Assembly (NCBI RefSeq): GCF_039994875.1
Contig: NZ_CP121196.1
Location: 4,030,001-4,094,000 of the forward strand
Source of the DNA: Telmatobacter sp. DSM 110680
GTDB lineage: Bacteria > Acidobacteriota > Terriglobia > Terriglobales > Acidobacteriaceae
DNA: 64,000 bases
Reading direction: 5' to 3'
Positions 1 to 9,939 of the stretch are shown here, one piece after another. A program made the translations under genes and the position numbers. A model generated the notes under the pieces. The model was not told the DNA's origin. It ran no database searches and saw nothing but the letters and a program-made list of their open reading frames with translations. The number at the start of each line of letters is the position of its first letter. Within the stretch, counting starts at the first letter, position 1.

Positions 1-1450
1 CCCGCTCTAGCCGCGGAACGACCTTGCGAACTGCCTCATGTGCCTGCTCAATCTTCGCGCTGGATTTCAAAGGCCGCCGAAACTCAAGGGCCTGTGCAGC
101 GCACATCAGCTCAATCCCCAGGATTCGCTCAGCGTGTTCGACAATTTGCCGCAATTTAATTGCACCCGTCATGCCCATCGACACGTGGTCCTCCTTACCG
201 CCATCCGTGGGAATGCTTCCAGTCGACGATGGATGCGAAAGTACCTGGCACTCGTTGATCAGCGCAGCTGCAACGATCTGCGCGATCATAAACCCTGACG
301 ACAGCCCCGGATTCGTAGACAAAAATGCCGGAAGTCCCTCGTTGATATCGGGATTCAACAGCCGGTCCACGCGCCGTTCTGTGATGCCAGCCAGATCGGT
401 CATCGCCAGTGCCGCATAATCGAACGCGTACGACAGTGGAGCTCCGTGAAAGTTACCACCCGAAATCACCGCACCGTCGGCATCCATCTCTCCCGGAAAC
501 ACTAACGGATTGTCAGTAGCGGAACCGGTCTCTGTCTCCAGTACACCGGCAACGTGAGCAAGTACGCCGCGCACGGCGCCATGCACCTGAGGCATACAAC
601 GAAGGCAATAGGCGTCCTGCACTCTCGTATCATGTTCGCGATGCGATTCACGAATCTCCGATCCCTCCAGGAGCCTTAACAGATTTACAGCTGAAGCAAT
701 TTGGCCTTCGTGCGGTCTAGCCAGATGAATGCGCTTGTCGAATGCCGCTGGAGTTCCTTTGAGCGCCTCGAGTGACATGGCGCCGGATAAATCGCAAAGT
801 TCAACCACGCGCTGTGCACGCGCGGTAGCTAACCCTCCAACGGCCGTCATCGCCTGCGTCCCATTCAACAACGCGAGCCCTTCCTTCGCGGTAAGCTGCA
901 ACGGAGTCAGCCCTGCCCAACGCAGCGCCTCGCCGCCTGCCATCCGCTCTCCCCTGTAGAACGTCTCGCCCTCGCCAACAACCACCAGCGCAAGATGCGC
1001 AAGTGGTGCCAGGTCACCGCTCGCTCCGACTGATCCCTTCTCCGGAATCACAGGGTGCACCCCAGCATTCAGCAACCCAATCAACAACTCCAGAAGTTGG
1101 GGCCGCACGCCACTGAATCCCTTTGCCAGCACATTCGCGCGCAGCAGTAGCATCGCCCGCGCTTCCCCCTCCGCCAGGGGATCGCCGACTCCCCCCGCGT
1201 GGCTGCGCACCAGATTGATCTGCAACTCTGAAAGCTTGTCTCCTGGTATTCGCACGTCCGCAAGCTTGCCGAAACCCGTGTTTACCCCATACACGGTGTC
1301 GCCTGCCCCGAGGATTCGTTCGATAAGTCCGCGGCTCTCGGCCACTCTCCTCAGCGCGTCAGGCGAAACCTCAACCTTAGACCCTCTAAGGGCGACATCT
1401 TCTACTTCACTCAGCTTCAGGGCTTGTCCGTCCAAAATCAGCTTGTCCAT
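1..1450 (-). CDS. hutH: Histidine ammonia-lyase (3' end cut by window edge)
   Basis: Deaminates L-histidine to trans-urocanate, the first step of histidine degradation, in the cytoplasm. I translated this by hand from the minus strand, starting at the ATG at 1448-1450. The first 483 codons are open and run off the left edge. HALs are usually about 510 residues, so roughly the last 25-30 are missing. The A-S-G triplet at residues 143-145, which cyclises into the MIO cofactor, sits in GSVGASGDLAPL. The family stretches YGVNTGFG, LLNGTQ, TDNPL and SGGNFHG are also present. It is divergent from the Lrp/AsnC gene at 1545, a likely regulator. No strong Shine-Dalgarno precedes the start, so the exact start is less certain than the identity. 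No other hut gene lies inside the window. Confidence 0.95.
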   Translation of the reverse strand, partial: MDKLILDGQALKLSEVEDVALRGSKVEVSPDALRRVAESRGLIERILGAGDTVYGVNTGFGKLADVRIPGDKLSELQINLVRSHAGGVGDPLAEGEARAMLLLRANVLAKGFSGVRPQLLELLIGLLNAGVHPVIPEKGSVGASGDLAPLAHLALVVVGEGETFYRGERMAGGEALRWAGLTPLQLTAKEGLALLNGTQAMTAVGGLATARAQRVVELCDLSGAMSLEALKGTPAAFDKRIHLARPHEGQIASAVNLLRLLEGSEIRESHREHDTRVQDAYCLRCMPQVHGAVRGVLAHVAGVLETETGSATDNPLVFPGEMDADGAVISGGNFHGAPLSYAFDYAALAMTDLAGITERRVDRLLNPDINEGLPAFLSTNPGLSSGFMIAQIVAAALINECQVLSHPSSTGSIPTDGGKEDHVSMGMTGAIKLRQIVEHAERILGIELMCAAQALEFRRPLKSSAKIEQAHEAVRKVVPRLER

Positions 1451-1544
1451 GGATGCGATGGTAGGCTTTGAGCGGGGTCTGACAAAGAGTCAATCAACCA
1501 TATATGTCCCGATCTGCTGGTGAAATCGCTTATCATTGCGTACT
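1451..1544. promoter_or_regulatory. Divergent promoter region between hutH and the Lrp/AsnC gene
   Basis: This 94-bp spacer must hold the promoters of both divergent genes. It contains a short inverted repeat, TGAC-AAAGA-GTCA (1480-1492), and an AT-rich patch around 1497-1506. Lrp/AsnC proteins often bind their own divergent promoter, so the repeat is a possible operator, but half-sites this short can arise by chance. No clear Shine-Dalgarno is seen for either gene. Confidence 0.3.
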
Positions 1545-2045
1545 ATGACCATGGATTCCACGGTATTACTCGATTCTCACGGGCGAAAACTATTGCATGA
1601 ATTGCAAGCCAATGCACGCCTCAGTCTCGCCGAGCTTGGCCGCCGCGTCGACCTCTCGCCCACAGCAACGGGCGAACGCCTGAAACAGATGGAAGAGACT
1701 GGAATACTTCGCGGCTATACGCTCGAAATTGATCGCGAGGCCTTGGGCCTAGAGGTCCTCGCCTTCATCCGCATGAGTTGCGGTGGCCAGAATTATTACC
1801 GGCTACTCGAATACATCCAGACGCTCGAAGAGGTTCGCGAATGCCATCACCTCACTGGCGGAGATGATTTTCTGCTGAAGGTGACCACCACCAATCTCGC
1901 TGATCTGGAGGCGCTGATTGAAGCTCTGTTGCCATACGGCAATCCCGTCACCAGCCTCGTTCTCTCATCTCCCGTCGAACATCGCAAGTATGCCGTCATG
2001 GGCAAACTCACCACCGTCAGCAAAAAGCGCGCACGCCGTCACTAG
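1545..2045 (+). CDS. Lrp/AsnC family transcriptional regulator
   Basis: About 166 residues, the usual size of a feast/famine regulator. The N-terminal winged helix begins LDSHGRKLLHELQANARLSL, followed by the recognition region VDLSPTATGERLKQMEETG at about residues 32-55. The C-terminal RAM ligand-binding and oligomerisation domain covers about 65-150 and includes the turn HHLTGGDDFLLKV. The ATG at 1545 is preferred over the in-frame TTG at 1536; the ATG at 1551 is also possible. The gene is divergent from hutH, which suggests it senses histidine or another amino acid and controls hutH. The effector is an inference from position only. Confidence 0.9.
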   Translation: MTMDSTVLLDSHGRKLLHELQANARLSLAELGRRVDLSPTATGERLKQMEETGILRGYTLEIDREALGLEVLAFIRMSCGGQNYYRLLEYIQTLEEVRECHHLTGGDDFLLKVTTTNLADLEALIEALLPYGNPVTSLVLSSPVEHRKYAVMGKLTTVSKKRARRH

Positions 2046-2114
2046 CGTTCTCTGCAACGACTCACACGTCTGCGCCCGGATCGATGATCGCTTCGAGCTG
2101 TGCCGAACCAGACG

Positions 2115-3173
2115 TCAATTTCGAATCTGTCGAAGCAGGTTCTCGACCTCTAACTTCTGGTCGCCTTCCAGTGGCAGCAATGGCTGCCGCGCGTAGCCGC
2201 CGTAGTACCCATTGAAGTCGCACGCGTACTTCACACCGCTGATTCCAAGTTCGCCTACGATTCTTTGGTTCGGCTGCACAATGTCTGCCTGCTTCTCCGC
2301 TGCAAGGGCATGGTCACGATCCTTCCAAGCAAAGTAGACCTCATAGCAAGCTTCCGGCGCGCAGGCCGCAAATCCAAGGATCGCTCCCGACGCACCTGCC
2401 TCCAGCGACGGCAAGATAATCGATGCCGATCCAGTCAGAACCTGGAAACCAACATCTTTGCTGCGCGTCTTCAGCGCAGGCTGGGGAGGCGCCACTGCAA
2501 TCGCCGGTCCCCCTGCCAGTTCACTGGCGGACACGAACGTGGCAGATTGCCCTGTCGCCACCGATTTCAGCATTCGTCCCGTGACTGCTTCGAATACAGG
2601 CGTAACCGTCACGCTGCGACGAGGCGCCGTGCGTGCTGCATCCACGATGCCCTTGATCCGCTCCAGGCTGCAGCTTGAATCCTTGATGCCGATGATGTTC
2701 GGATGTTGCGCGAGTTCAGCAACCATCTCTACTGGGATCTGGTACGGCACGCAACGTGGAATGTTGTACAGCACCACTGGCAAAGGAGACCGGTCCGCGA
2801 CCGCTCGAAAATAACCAGCGACCACCGACGGCGTCATCTGCGTGGAGTAGTAGGTGGGCGTGCGCACCAGCACCGCATCGTAATTGAACTTCGCGGCGGC
2901 TTCAGCCAGTTCCAATACCGAGTGCAGGCTCTCGCGGTTCACGCCCGCAATCAAGACCTTTTCCGGTGCAGCGGCCTCTGACGCTGTGCGCAGAATGTCC
3001 CGCGTTTCCGCATCGTCAAGTGCAGGAGCTTCGCCGGTGGAACCAAGAACGACCATTCCTGCCAGCTGGCTGCGGGAATACCTGGTTACATTCGCCTCAA
3101 TCTTCCGGTAATACACACGCTCGTCAGGATAGAAAGGCGTAGTGATGGCAGCGAAAACACCTTCGATCAGCAT
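2115..3173 (-). CDS. DapA-family aldolase, closest in pattern to 4-hydroxy-2-oxoglutarate aldolase
   Basis: A class I (Schiff-base) aldolase of the dihydrodipicolinate synthase/N-acetylneuraminate lyase superfamily. The phosphate/carboxylate loop GSTGE is at residues 44-48, the catalytic Tyr136 is in LYNIPR, and the Schiff-base Lys164 is in IIGIKDSS. The C-terminal block GISGVKYACDFNGYYGGYAR resembles animal HOGA1 more than true DapA, as I recall those families, so a 4-hydroxy-2-oxoglutarate or similar 2-oxo acid aldolase role is likely. At 352 residues it exceeds the usual 290-330. The excess is an insertion at about residues 183-241, between the catalytic lysine strand and FQVLTGS. There is no lysine-pathway gene nearby. 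It is convergent with the Lrp gene. Confidence 0.85.
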   Translation of the reverse strand: MLIEGVFAAITTPFYPDERVYYRKIEANVTRYSRSQLAGMVVLGSTGEAPALDDAETRDILRTASEAAAPEKVLIAGVNRESLHSVLELAEAAAKFNYDAVLVRTPTYYSTQMTPSVVAGYFRAVADRSPLPVVLYNIPRCVPYQIPVEMVAELAQHPNIIGIKDSSCSLERIKGIVDAARTAPRRSVTVTPVFEAVTGRMLKSVATGQSATFVSASELAGGPAIAVAPPQPALKTRSKDVGFQVLTGSASIILPSLEAGASGAILGFAACAPEACYEVYFAWKDRDHALAAEKQADIVQPNQRIVGELGISGVKYACDFNGYYGGYARQPLLPLEGDQKLEVENLLRQIRN

Positions 3174-3214
3174 GTCTCTATTTTAGTAGAGAAGACTCAA
3201 TTCTCCTCCTGACT

Positions 3215-6200
3215 TCAATTGCCTTTGGCCGCATGCAGATTCTGCAGCGCATAAACCGTAATGCTCTGCTGCTGCATGGCCGCAATTCCTTCCACCGCCG
3301 CCTGCGCAGCCGCGATCGTGGTAATCGTTGGAACTCGCGCCAACACCGCGGCGCGGCGAATGGCCTTCTCATCGAAGAAGGTGTCCTGCCCGCGTGGCGT
3401 GTTGATGATCAGCTGGATGCGATCGCCTTTGATCAGGTCGACCACGTTGGGTCGCCCTTCCTTCACCTTGTAAACGCGCTCGACTGTCAGCCCGGCACGC
3501 TCCAGCACATTGGCGGTACCCTCGGTGGCAACCATGTGAAATCCGAGATGCGCGAACCTTCGTGCCAGTTCAATCGCCGCCGGCTTATCGTGGTCGTTCA
3601 CGGTAAAGAAGACCGTGCCCCGTACTGGCAATACCTGTCCAGCAGAGAGCTGAGCCTTCGCGAACGCCTCGCCGAAGGTTGCGGCTACACCCATCACTTC
3701 GCCCGTCGACTTCATCTCCGGCCCGAGAACCGTATCGACTCCAGCAAACTTCGACCACGGAAATACCGGCGACTTCACGTAATAATGCGTGCCGGTTTCC
3801 AAATCTCTGCCCGAGGCCAACTGCTCCGGCAGCAATTCACGCAGCTTGCGGCCCGTCATCAGGCGAGCGCCCATCTTGGCCAGCGGAATTCCGGTCGCCT
3901 TCGAAACGTACGGAACGGTTCGCGACGCCCGCGGATTCACTTCAATAACGTAGACATGATCATTGCCATCGGCGTCGCGCTGGATCGCAAACTGCAGATT
4001 CACGAGACCGACCACCTTCAGCGCCAGCGCCAGTTTGCGAGTATGCTGGCGAATCGTTTCCAGAGTCGTCTCGCGAATACTGACTGCGGGTAATACGCAT
4101 GACGAATCACCGGAGTGAATGCCGGCCTCTTCGATGTGCTGCATGATCCCGGCTATGACCACATCCTCTGAATCGCACAGCGCATCCACATCCACCTCAA
4201 CCGCATTCTCCAGGAAGTGATCTACCAGCACCGGCCGCTCCTGCGAGTACTCCACCGCCTGCTTCATGTACTCCGCTACAGCCTTGGCGTCGTATGCGAT
4301 CACCATCGCTCGCCCACCCAGCACGTAGCTCGGCCGCACCAGCACCGGGTATCCAATGCGCTCGGCAACCGCCAGTGCCTCGTCCACGCTGGTTGCAGTG
4401 CCGCCCTGTGGCTGCGGAATATTGAGATCTTCGAGTAGCTTTCCGAACTGCTTTCGATCCTCGGCCAAATCAATTGACTCTGGGGACGTACCGATGATGG
4501 GCACGCCAGCGGCGCGGAGCCGTTGCGCCAGGTTCAGCGGAGTCTGCCCGCCAAACTGCACAATCATTCCGATCTTCGCGCCCGATTGCGCCTCATGGTT
4601 GTAGACCGCGAGCACGTCCTCCAGCACCAGCGGCTCGAAGTAAAGTCGATCGCTGGTGTCGTAGTCCGTCGAGACCGTCTCCGGATTGCAATTCACCATG
4701 ATGGTTTCGTAGCCATCATCCTTCAACGCAAACGCCGCATGGCAACAGCAATAATCGAACTCAATTCCCTGTCCGATCCGGTTAGGTCCAGATCCGAGAA
4801 TAATGATCTTCGGCTTGTCGGTCGGAGGCGCCTCGTCTTCTTCGTCGTAGGTCGAATATAAATAAGGCGTCATCGATTCGAACTCCGCAGCGCACGTATC
4901 CACCAGTTTGAAGACCGGTCGAATGCCCTTCCCCTCGCGGAGTTCCCGCACCTGTTTCACGCCGTCGTGGCCCTCCAGCTTCCACTCCGTCGCTATGCGC
5001 TCGTCACTTAACCCGTAGCGTTTCAACTTCAACATCTGTTCCTCGGTAATTTCTTCCGGCGTTATCTCTTGCAAAGACCCCTGTGCCAGAGTAACCTCGC
5101 GAATCTGGTGCAGAAACCATGGATCCATACCGGTGAGTCGCGCAACTTCGCGCACGCTCATGCCACGCTCGAATGCGAAGCGAATGTATCCTAGCCGTTC
5201 CGGCCGCGGAGTTACCAGCATCTGCGTCAGACGCCGCGGCTCCAGCACTTCAGTGCCGGTCTTCTTCCCGGTCTCAAGCGCGCGCCACGCCTTCATCAGC
5301 GCTTCCTTGAAGGTGCGGCCCATCGCCATCACCTCGCCGACCGATTTCATCTGCGGCCCTAGCGTGTCATCAGCACCAGGGAATTTCTCAAACTGCCACT
5401 TCGGAATCTTGACTACGACATAATCGATGGTTGGCTCGAAGCAGGCCGGCGTCTTGCGTGTGATGTCGTTAGGGATTTCATCCAGCGTGTAACCGACGGC
5501 GAGCTTCGCCGCAATCTTGGCGATCGGGAATCCAGTAGCCTTCGATGCCAGCGCCGACGAACGCGACACGCGCGGATTCATCTCGATCACGGTCATGCGC
5601 CCGTTCGCCGGATTTACAGCGAACTGCACATTCGATCCACCGGTCTCAACACCGATCTCGCGCATCACTGCAATGGCCGCATCGCGCATCTTTTGATATT
5701 CACGATCAGTAAGCGTCTGCGCCGGAGCTACCGTAATTGAGTCGCCCGTGTGCACGCCCATCGGATCGAAGTTCTCAATGGAGCAGATGATGATGACGTT
5801 GTCCGCCAAGTCGCGCATCACCTCAAGCTCGTATTCCTTCCACCCGAGCACGCTCTCTTCGATCAAGCACTCGTGCACCGGAGAAAGGTCAAGGCCCCGC
5901 GCCAGAATTTCCATCAACTCTTCGCGGTTATAGCCAATGCCCCCGCCCGATCCGCCCAGCGTGAAGCTTGGCCGAATCAGAACCGGGAAGCCTATCTTGC
6001 TGGCGAAATCCAGTCCATCGCGAAGGTTGTTTACCAGCGCCGATTTCGAAACATCCAGCCCGATGCGCAGCATTGCATCTTTAAAAAGCAGCCGGTCTTC
6101 GGCCTTCTTGATTGCCTCAAGCTTCGCGCCAATCAGCTCCACGTTGTAACGATCCAGAATTCCAGCATCGGCCAGATCGACAGCAAGATTCAATGCAGTC

Positions 6201-6502
6201 TGGCCACCAACCGTCGGCAGCAGCGCAAACTTCCCAGAACCCGGACCCAGCATCGCCGTCTCAATGCGAATAATCTCTTCGACGTATTCCCGGGTCAGCG
6301 GCTCAATATAGGTGCGATCGGCTAGTTCGGGATCCGTCATGATTGTGGCCGGGTTCGAATTCACCAGCACCACTTCATAGCCCTCCTGCTTGAGGGCTTT
6401 GCAGGCCTGCGTGCCGGAGTAATCAAACTCCGCCGACTGCCCAATCACAATCGGCCCCGAGCCGATTACAAGGATCTTCTGAATGTCATTTCTGCGTGGC
6501 AT
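3215..6502 (-). CDS. carB: Carbamoyl-phosphate synthase large subunit
   Basis: Makes carbamoyl phosphate from bicarbonate, ATP and the ammonia delivered by CarA, feeding pyrimidine and arginine synthesis. The protein is 1095 residues, full length for the family. It has two homologous ATP-grasp halves. The first starts [20 protein letters not shown] and the second starts [20 protein letters not shown] near residue 565. Between them is the oligomerisation segment (about 400-550). A C-terminal MGS-like allosteric domain begins near [20 protein letters not shown], about residue 955. It is the last gene of a tight minus-strand run carA - exported protein - carB, starting 18 bp after the middle gene's stop. 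Confidence 0.98.
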   Translation of the reverse strand: MPRRNDIQKILVIGSGPIVIGQSAEFDYSGTQACKALKQEGYEVVLVNSNPATIMTDPELADRTYIEPLTREYVEEIIRIETAMLGPGSGKFALLPTVGGQTALNLAVDLADAGILDRYNVELIGAKLEAIKKAEDRLLFKDAMLRIGLDVSKSALVNNLRDGLDFASKIGFPVLIRPSFTLGGSGGGIGYNREELMEILARGLDLSPVHECLIEESVLGWKEYELEVMRDLADNVIIICSIENFDPMGVHTGDSITVAPAQTLTDREYQKMRDAAIAVMREIGVETGGSNVQFAVNPANGRMTVIEMNPRVSRSSALASKATGFPIAKIAAKLAVGYTLDEIPNDITRKTPACFEPTIDYVVVKIPKWQFEKFPGADDTLGPQMKSVGEVMAMGRTFKEALMKAWRALETGKKTGTEVLEPRRLTQMLVTPRPERLGYIRFAFERGMSVREVARLTGMDPWFLHQIREVTLAQGSLQEITPEEITEEQMLKLKRYGLSDERIATEWKLEGHDGVKQVRELREGKGIRPVFKLVDTCAAEFESMTPYLYSTYDEEDEAPPTDKPKIIILGSGPNRIGQGIEFDYCCCHAAFALKDDGYETIMVNCNPETVSTDYDTSDRLYFEPLVLEDVLAVYNHEAQSGAKIGMIVQFGGQTPLNLAQRLRAAGVPIIGTSPESIDLAEDRKQFGKLLEDLNIPQPQGGTATSVDEALAVAERIGYPVLVRPSYVLGGRAMVIAYDAKAVAEYMKQAVEYSQERPVLVDHFLENAVEVDVDALCDSEDVVIAGIMQHIEEAGIHSGDSSCVLPAVSIRETTLETIRQHTRKLALALKVVGLVNLQFAIQRDADGNDHVYVIEVNPRASRTVPYVSKATGIPLAKMGARLMTGRKLRELLPEQLASGRDLETGTHYYVKSPVFPWSKFAGVDTVLGPEMKSTGEVMGVAATFGEAFAKAQLSAGQVLPVRGTVFFTVNDHDKPAAIELARRFAHLGFHMVATEGTANVLERAGLTVERVYKVKEGRPNVVDLIKGDRIQLIINTPRGQDTFFDEKAIRRAAVLARVPTITTIAAAQAAVEGIAAMQQQSITVYALQNLHAAKGN

Positions 6503-6520
6503 TATTCGTTGTTTCCTGAC

Positions 6521-7009
6521 CTAATGTTTGTTCTTTGCCTTGATAGCCCGCTCAAAATCCCGTTTGCTCGTCAACACGGAGGAGCACTCATCCTTGCAGG
6601 CGCCGGGTCCCAAAATCACGTAAAGCTTCTTCCGCTCCAGGGTCGTAACAATCTCATCCGTAACTACAATTTCGCGCACTGCAGCAGAATACTCAGACCG
6701 CACAACTCGAAATGTGAATTGTCCTGAAACATGATCAAATCGAAATTCGCCGTTCTTGTCGGTTCTGGTCTGATATGCGATCTTGTTGTCGCGCACGAGG
6801 GTGACTTCCAAATCGGCGGCCGGATGTCCGACAGGATTCACAACGTAGCCCTCCACATGGCTCAGGCGCTCCGGTCCTGGAACATCGATTTGTGCCCTCA
6901 GCGAATTAGCGCCCGCCAGCCCGACACAAAACACTGCAGCCAAAAAACAGCGGAGCCAAAGCCCCGCCGGTCTTGCCAAAATCAAACTTGAATTCACCCT
7001 TCGCTTCAT
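6521..7009 (-). CDS. Small exported protein with a carboxypeptidase-regulatory-like fold, inserted between carA and carB
   Basis: About 162 residues. The ATG at 7007-7009 overlaps the carA stop (ATGA), so translation is probably coupled to carA; an in-frame ATG 9 bp upstream is the alternative. After the basic start MKRRVNS there is a hydrophobic segment (about residues 15-37) ending in LRAQ, a signal peptide. The mature part has [20 protein letters not shown] and [11 protein letters not shown], the pattern of the CarboxypepD_reg/CNA-B-like beta-sandwich (G-x-V-x-D-x-x-G...T-x-x-x-G-x-F). It has no enzymatic motif. Two cysteines near the C-terminus (CKDEC) could form a disulfide. Its role beside carbamoyl-phosphate synthase is unknown, and it may simply ride in the operon. 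Confidence 0.85.
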   Translation of the reverse strand: MKRRVNSSLILARPAGLWLRCFLAAVFCVGLAGANSLRAQIDVPGPERLSHVEGYVVNPVGHPAADLEVTLVRDNKIAYQTRTDKNGEFRFDHVSGQFTFRVVRSEYSAAVREIVVTDEIVTTLERKKLYVILGPGACKDECSSVLTSKRDFERAIKAKNKH

Positions 7010-8151
7010 CCCTTCCACTCCTCCATCATCTTGCGGAAGTCGCTGAAGAGGTAATGCGAATCGTGGGGCCCGGGAGCCGCTTCGGGATGATACTGCACGC
7101 TGAACAGCGGCAGCGTTCTGTGCCGCAATCCTTCCAGCGTCTGGTCATTCAGGTCAACGTGCGTCAATTCAATTTCATTCGCGTTGATCGAATCCGGATC
7201 GACCGCGAAGTTGTGATTGTGCGCAGTGATTTCCACTTTCCCTGTGGCATTATTCCGCACTGGATGATTGCCGCCGTGGTGCCCGAACTTCAACTTGTAC
7301 GTCTTGCCGCCCAGAGCCAACCCGCACAACTGATGTCCAAGGCAAATTCCGAACACCGGCACGCGTCCAAGCATGTCGCGGATTGCCTTTACCGCATATT
7401 CGACAGGCTCTGGATCGCCGGGCCCATTCGAAAGAAAAACGCCATCCGGCTTCATCGCCAGCACGTCGGCAGCCGTCGTCTCCGCAGGCACCACGGTCAC
7501 ATCGCAGCCTTCCCGCGTGAGCATTCTCAGGATGTTTTGCTTGATCCCGAAGTCATAGGCCACAACATGGTGCTTGCGAACTCCCGCAGATTGCACGCGA
7601 GCCGCAGAAAGCAGAAAGTCGCCAGATTGATTTCGGATGTCGTCCGAATCGAATGTGTACACCGACTTGGTGGATACCACCTTTGCCAAGTCTGTTCCAT
7701 CCATCTTGCGAATCTTTCGCGCCTTCTGGATAAGCGCCTCGGCATCCGATGTTTCGGTCGAAATCACTCCACGCATCACGCCATGTGTGCGCAGATGCCG
7801 CACCAGGGCGCGCGTGTCGATCTCCGCCAGCACCGGAACGGAATAGCGTTCCATGTACTCGTCGGTCACCTGCTCCGAGCGCCAGTTCGAGCCGATCGCC
7901 GAGAATTCGCGCACGATCAGACCTTCAATATAGGGCTTGCCCGACTCGTTGTCCGCCTGGTTAGTACCGTAGTTGCCGATCTGAGGATTAGTAAGAACGA
8001 CAATTTGACCAGCATAGGAGGGATCGGTAGCGATTTCCTGATAGCCGGTTAGGGAAGTGTTGAAAACTACCTCTCCCTGGCATTCGCCGGGGTGACCGTA
8101 GCCTTCGCCGCGGAAGACGCGCCCGTCTTCGAGCGCTAAAATCGCCTGCAT
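7006..8151 (-). CDS. carA: Carbamoyl-phosphate synthase small (glutaminase) subunit
   Basis: Hydrolyses glutamine and passes ammonia to CarB. The start chosen is the ATG at 8149-8151 ([12 protein letters not shown]), with GGAG five bases upstream on the minus strand, giving 381 residues; an in-frame TTG lies 24 bp upstream. The N-terminal CPSase_sm domain carries [12 protein letters not shown]. The C-terminal class I glutamine amidotransferase has the nucleophile in VFGICLGHQ (Cys270 from this start) and the His-Glu pair in VQYHPEA. It is the first gene of the run carA - exported protein - carB. Confidence 0.98.
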   Translation of the reverse strand: MQAILALEDGRVFRGEGYGHPGECQGEVVFNTSLTGYQEIATDPSYAGQIVVLTNPQIGNYGTNQADNESGKPYIEGLIVREFSAIGSNWRSEQVTDEYMERYSVPVLAEIDTRALVRHLRTHGVMRGVISTETSDAEALIQKARKIRKMDGTDLAKVVSTKSVYTFDSDDIRNQSGDFLLSAARVQSAGVRKHHVVAYDFGIKQNILRMLTREGCDVTVVPAETTAADVLAMKPDGVFLSNGPGDPEPVEYAVKAIRDMLGRVPVFGICLGHQLCGLALGGKTYKLKFGHHGGNHPVRNNATGKVEITAHNHNFAVDPDSINANEIELTHVDLNDQTLEGLRHRTLPLFSVQYHPEAAPGPHDSHYLFSDFRKMMEEWKG

Positions 8152-8223
8152 CGCCTCTCCGAGGAGTGGATTCAATAGATTTTAGCAGGTTTCGCTGAGC
8201 GAGGTGCGGCGTGGAAATCAGGA

Positions 8224-8832
8224 CTACTTTACTTCGCCCAGATCTTTCGCGGGCCAGTAAACGAAAACCGCTTTGCCATAGATCAGATCCCGCTCCACCA
8301 CCCCGAATTCCCTGCTATCCGATGAAATGGAGCGGTGATCGCCCATCACGAAGTAGCAGTCATCGGGGATGATCGTTTCCGTATACGAACGCATATCGCG
8401 ATACATCTCCGGAACGTAGTTCTCAGCCAGTGCCTTGTCGTTGACGAAGACCTGTCCGTGATCAATGCGCAGGCGATCCCCTGGCAAAGCAATCACGCGC
8501 TTGATGTAGCTCTTCTCCGGATCGCGCGGATAGTGAAACACCACCACATCTCCGTGTTCAATCGAAGTGATGTGGTAGACAAACTTGTTGATGAAGAGCC
8601 GGTCATGGTCCTCTAGCCGCGGAAGCATGCTGGTGCCTTCTACGCGCACGGGCTGATAGAGAAACAGGATGATCAAAACCGAGACGCCGGCGGAGATTAG
8701 CAGATCGCGGAGCCACAATCCAAGGCCCGTGCGCGCTGTCTGCGCCAAAGGCGTCGGTTGTCCCGGAACAATAGGAATTGCAGTCTGGGAAGGTATTTCA
8801 GTTACGACAGGTATTTCAGCAGGTGTCGACAT
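8224..8832 (-). CDS. lepB: Signal peptidase I
   Basis: Membrane-bound serine protease that removes signal peptides of exported proteins. It has 202 residues: a Pro/Thr-rich cytoplasmic N-terminus (1-35), one transmembrane helix (about 42-60), then the periplasmic catalytic domain. Box B, VEGTSMLP, has the nucleophile Ser68. Box D, YIKRVIALPGDR, has the general base Lys111. Box E, FVMGDHRSISSDSREFG, is intact. It lies upstream of carA on the same strand, 72 bp away, and may be separately expressed. Many exported proteins in this window would be its substrates. Confidence 0.97.
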   Translation of the reverse strand: MSTPAEIPVVTEIPSQTAIPIVPGQPTPLAQTARTGLGLWLRDLLISAGVSVLIILFLYQPVRVEGTSMLPRLEDHDRLFINKFVYHITSIEHGDVVVFHYPRDPEKSYIKRVIALPGDRLRIDHGQVFVNDKALAENYVPEMYRDMRSYTETIIPDDCYFVMGDHRSISSDSREFGVVERDLIYGKAVFVYWPAKDLGEVK

Positions 8833-8863
8833 CTCTATCTCGAATTATTAAATGCCACAAAGC

Positions 8864-9784
8864 TTAACTGCAACCCAGACTTCCCGGAGGACAAAAAACC
8901 TGGGTGTGACCCGGCTTCTGCATCGGCTTCGGTTGACCGGGCGTCGGAACCATCGCCGGAGAGGCTCCCGGCAGCGTTCCTTCGGCGAGGTTTTCTTCTT
9001 CCAGGATCAGCGGCCTCTGGAGCACCATCTCCACTTGTGAACCAACCTCAATATTCACATCTGCGCCGCGAGTAAAGAGGGACACGATGCCAACAGCAGC
9101 AAGTCCAGCGCCCAGCCCCTCGAAGCTTCCCGCAATCGGATGCCCCGCTCCCAGCCCCGCAATAGAACCGACCGTGGCGCCTGTCGGGAGCGCGATTTCC
9201 GCGGTCTTGGCTGCGTTTCGCGTCTTGTCCTTGTCCTGCTCGATCGTCCCTTCGCCGTCCTTCACGTCCTGCTTGCTGGCCCCGGGAATTCCGCTGACCA
9301 TGCCGGGAATCTCAACCACAGACCCATTCGGAAAAATGATCGACGTAAAGTGCATATCCAACTGCGCCTTGCCTCTTACATGGCCGGCGCGGACCACCCG
9401 GTCCACTGTTCCCTGCACGAACACGCCCGAGGGAATCATCACCCGGTTTCCGACCACTACGGGGAAGGCAGAGGCGAGATATACGCCGTCACCCGGCCGA
9501 GCGCTTTTGGTATTGACTGAGCTACGCAGTTGCAGCAGGACCTTCGTTCCCGCTGGCACCGTGTAGGTCCTTTTGATAACCGTAGGAGAACCGGCGTTGG
9601 CTGCGGCAGCAGGATGTTCCGAAGGATCAGCCGCTGCTTGAGAGTTCGCCGCATGCTCTGAGGTCGCCGCAGGTACGCTGGCTGTTGGAGAGGGCGTCTG
9701 TGCAAGTAGCGCCCCAGGAACGCATAATGGCATTGCCGCAGCCGAAAAAACCGCCAAAATAGCAGTCGTGCTTCCCAGACGCAT
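8864..9784 (-). CDS. Exported protein with a VirB10/TrbI-like beta fold
   Basis: 306 residues. It has a signal peptide (about 1-29, ending LLAQ) and then an Ala/Pro-rich linker (30-66). The next region starts with YTVPAGTKVLLQLRSSVNTK and VMIPSGVFVQGTVDRVV. This pattern of a polar-residue-rich start followed by a settable-bounds beta barrel recalls the C-terminal domain of VirB10/TrbI proteins and the exported acidobacterial proteins that share it. A Gly-rich hydrophobic stretch (about 200-235) and a Pro-rich tail follow. No secretion-system neighbours are present, so this is probably a stand-alone envelope protein. Function unknown. Confidence 0.7.
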   Translation of the reverse strand: MRLGSTTAILAVFSAAAMPLCVPGALLAQTPSPTASVPAATSEHAANSQAAADPSEHPAAAANAGSPTVIKRTYTVPAGTKVLLQLRSSVNTKSARPGDGVYLASAFPVVVGNRVMIPSGVFVQGTVDRVVRAGHVRGKAQLDMHFTSIIFPNGSVVEIPGMVSGIPGASKQDVKDGEGTIEQDKDKTRNAAKTAEIALPTGATVGSIAGLGAGHPIAGSFEGLGAGLAAVGIVSLFTRGADVNIEVGSQVEMVLQRPLILEEENLAEGTLPGASPAMVPTPGQPKPMQKPGHTQVFCPPGSLGCS

Positions 9785-9939
9785 CAGTTCCTCCCAAGGA
9801 TACGGAGCTAAGGCTCTGTTGGAGTCAAGGCTCTATTGGAGATAGACGGACGGCCTCGTATCAAAGATAGCTGTCCAATCTTTTTTCCGATGGCTCGATT
9901 TCAGAGTACGCTAAATTCGTGACCTTGGGAGATGGAACC

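Noticed and set aside
3233..4093. 286-codon plus-strand open frame opposite carB
   Set aside because: Antisense shadow of carB. Its translation is Arg/His rich with no motif.
6973..8052. 359-codon plus-strand open frame opposite carA
   Set aside because: It lies antisense to a gene of certain identity. Long antisense frames are expected from GC-rich codon use, and the translation has no recognisable domain.
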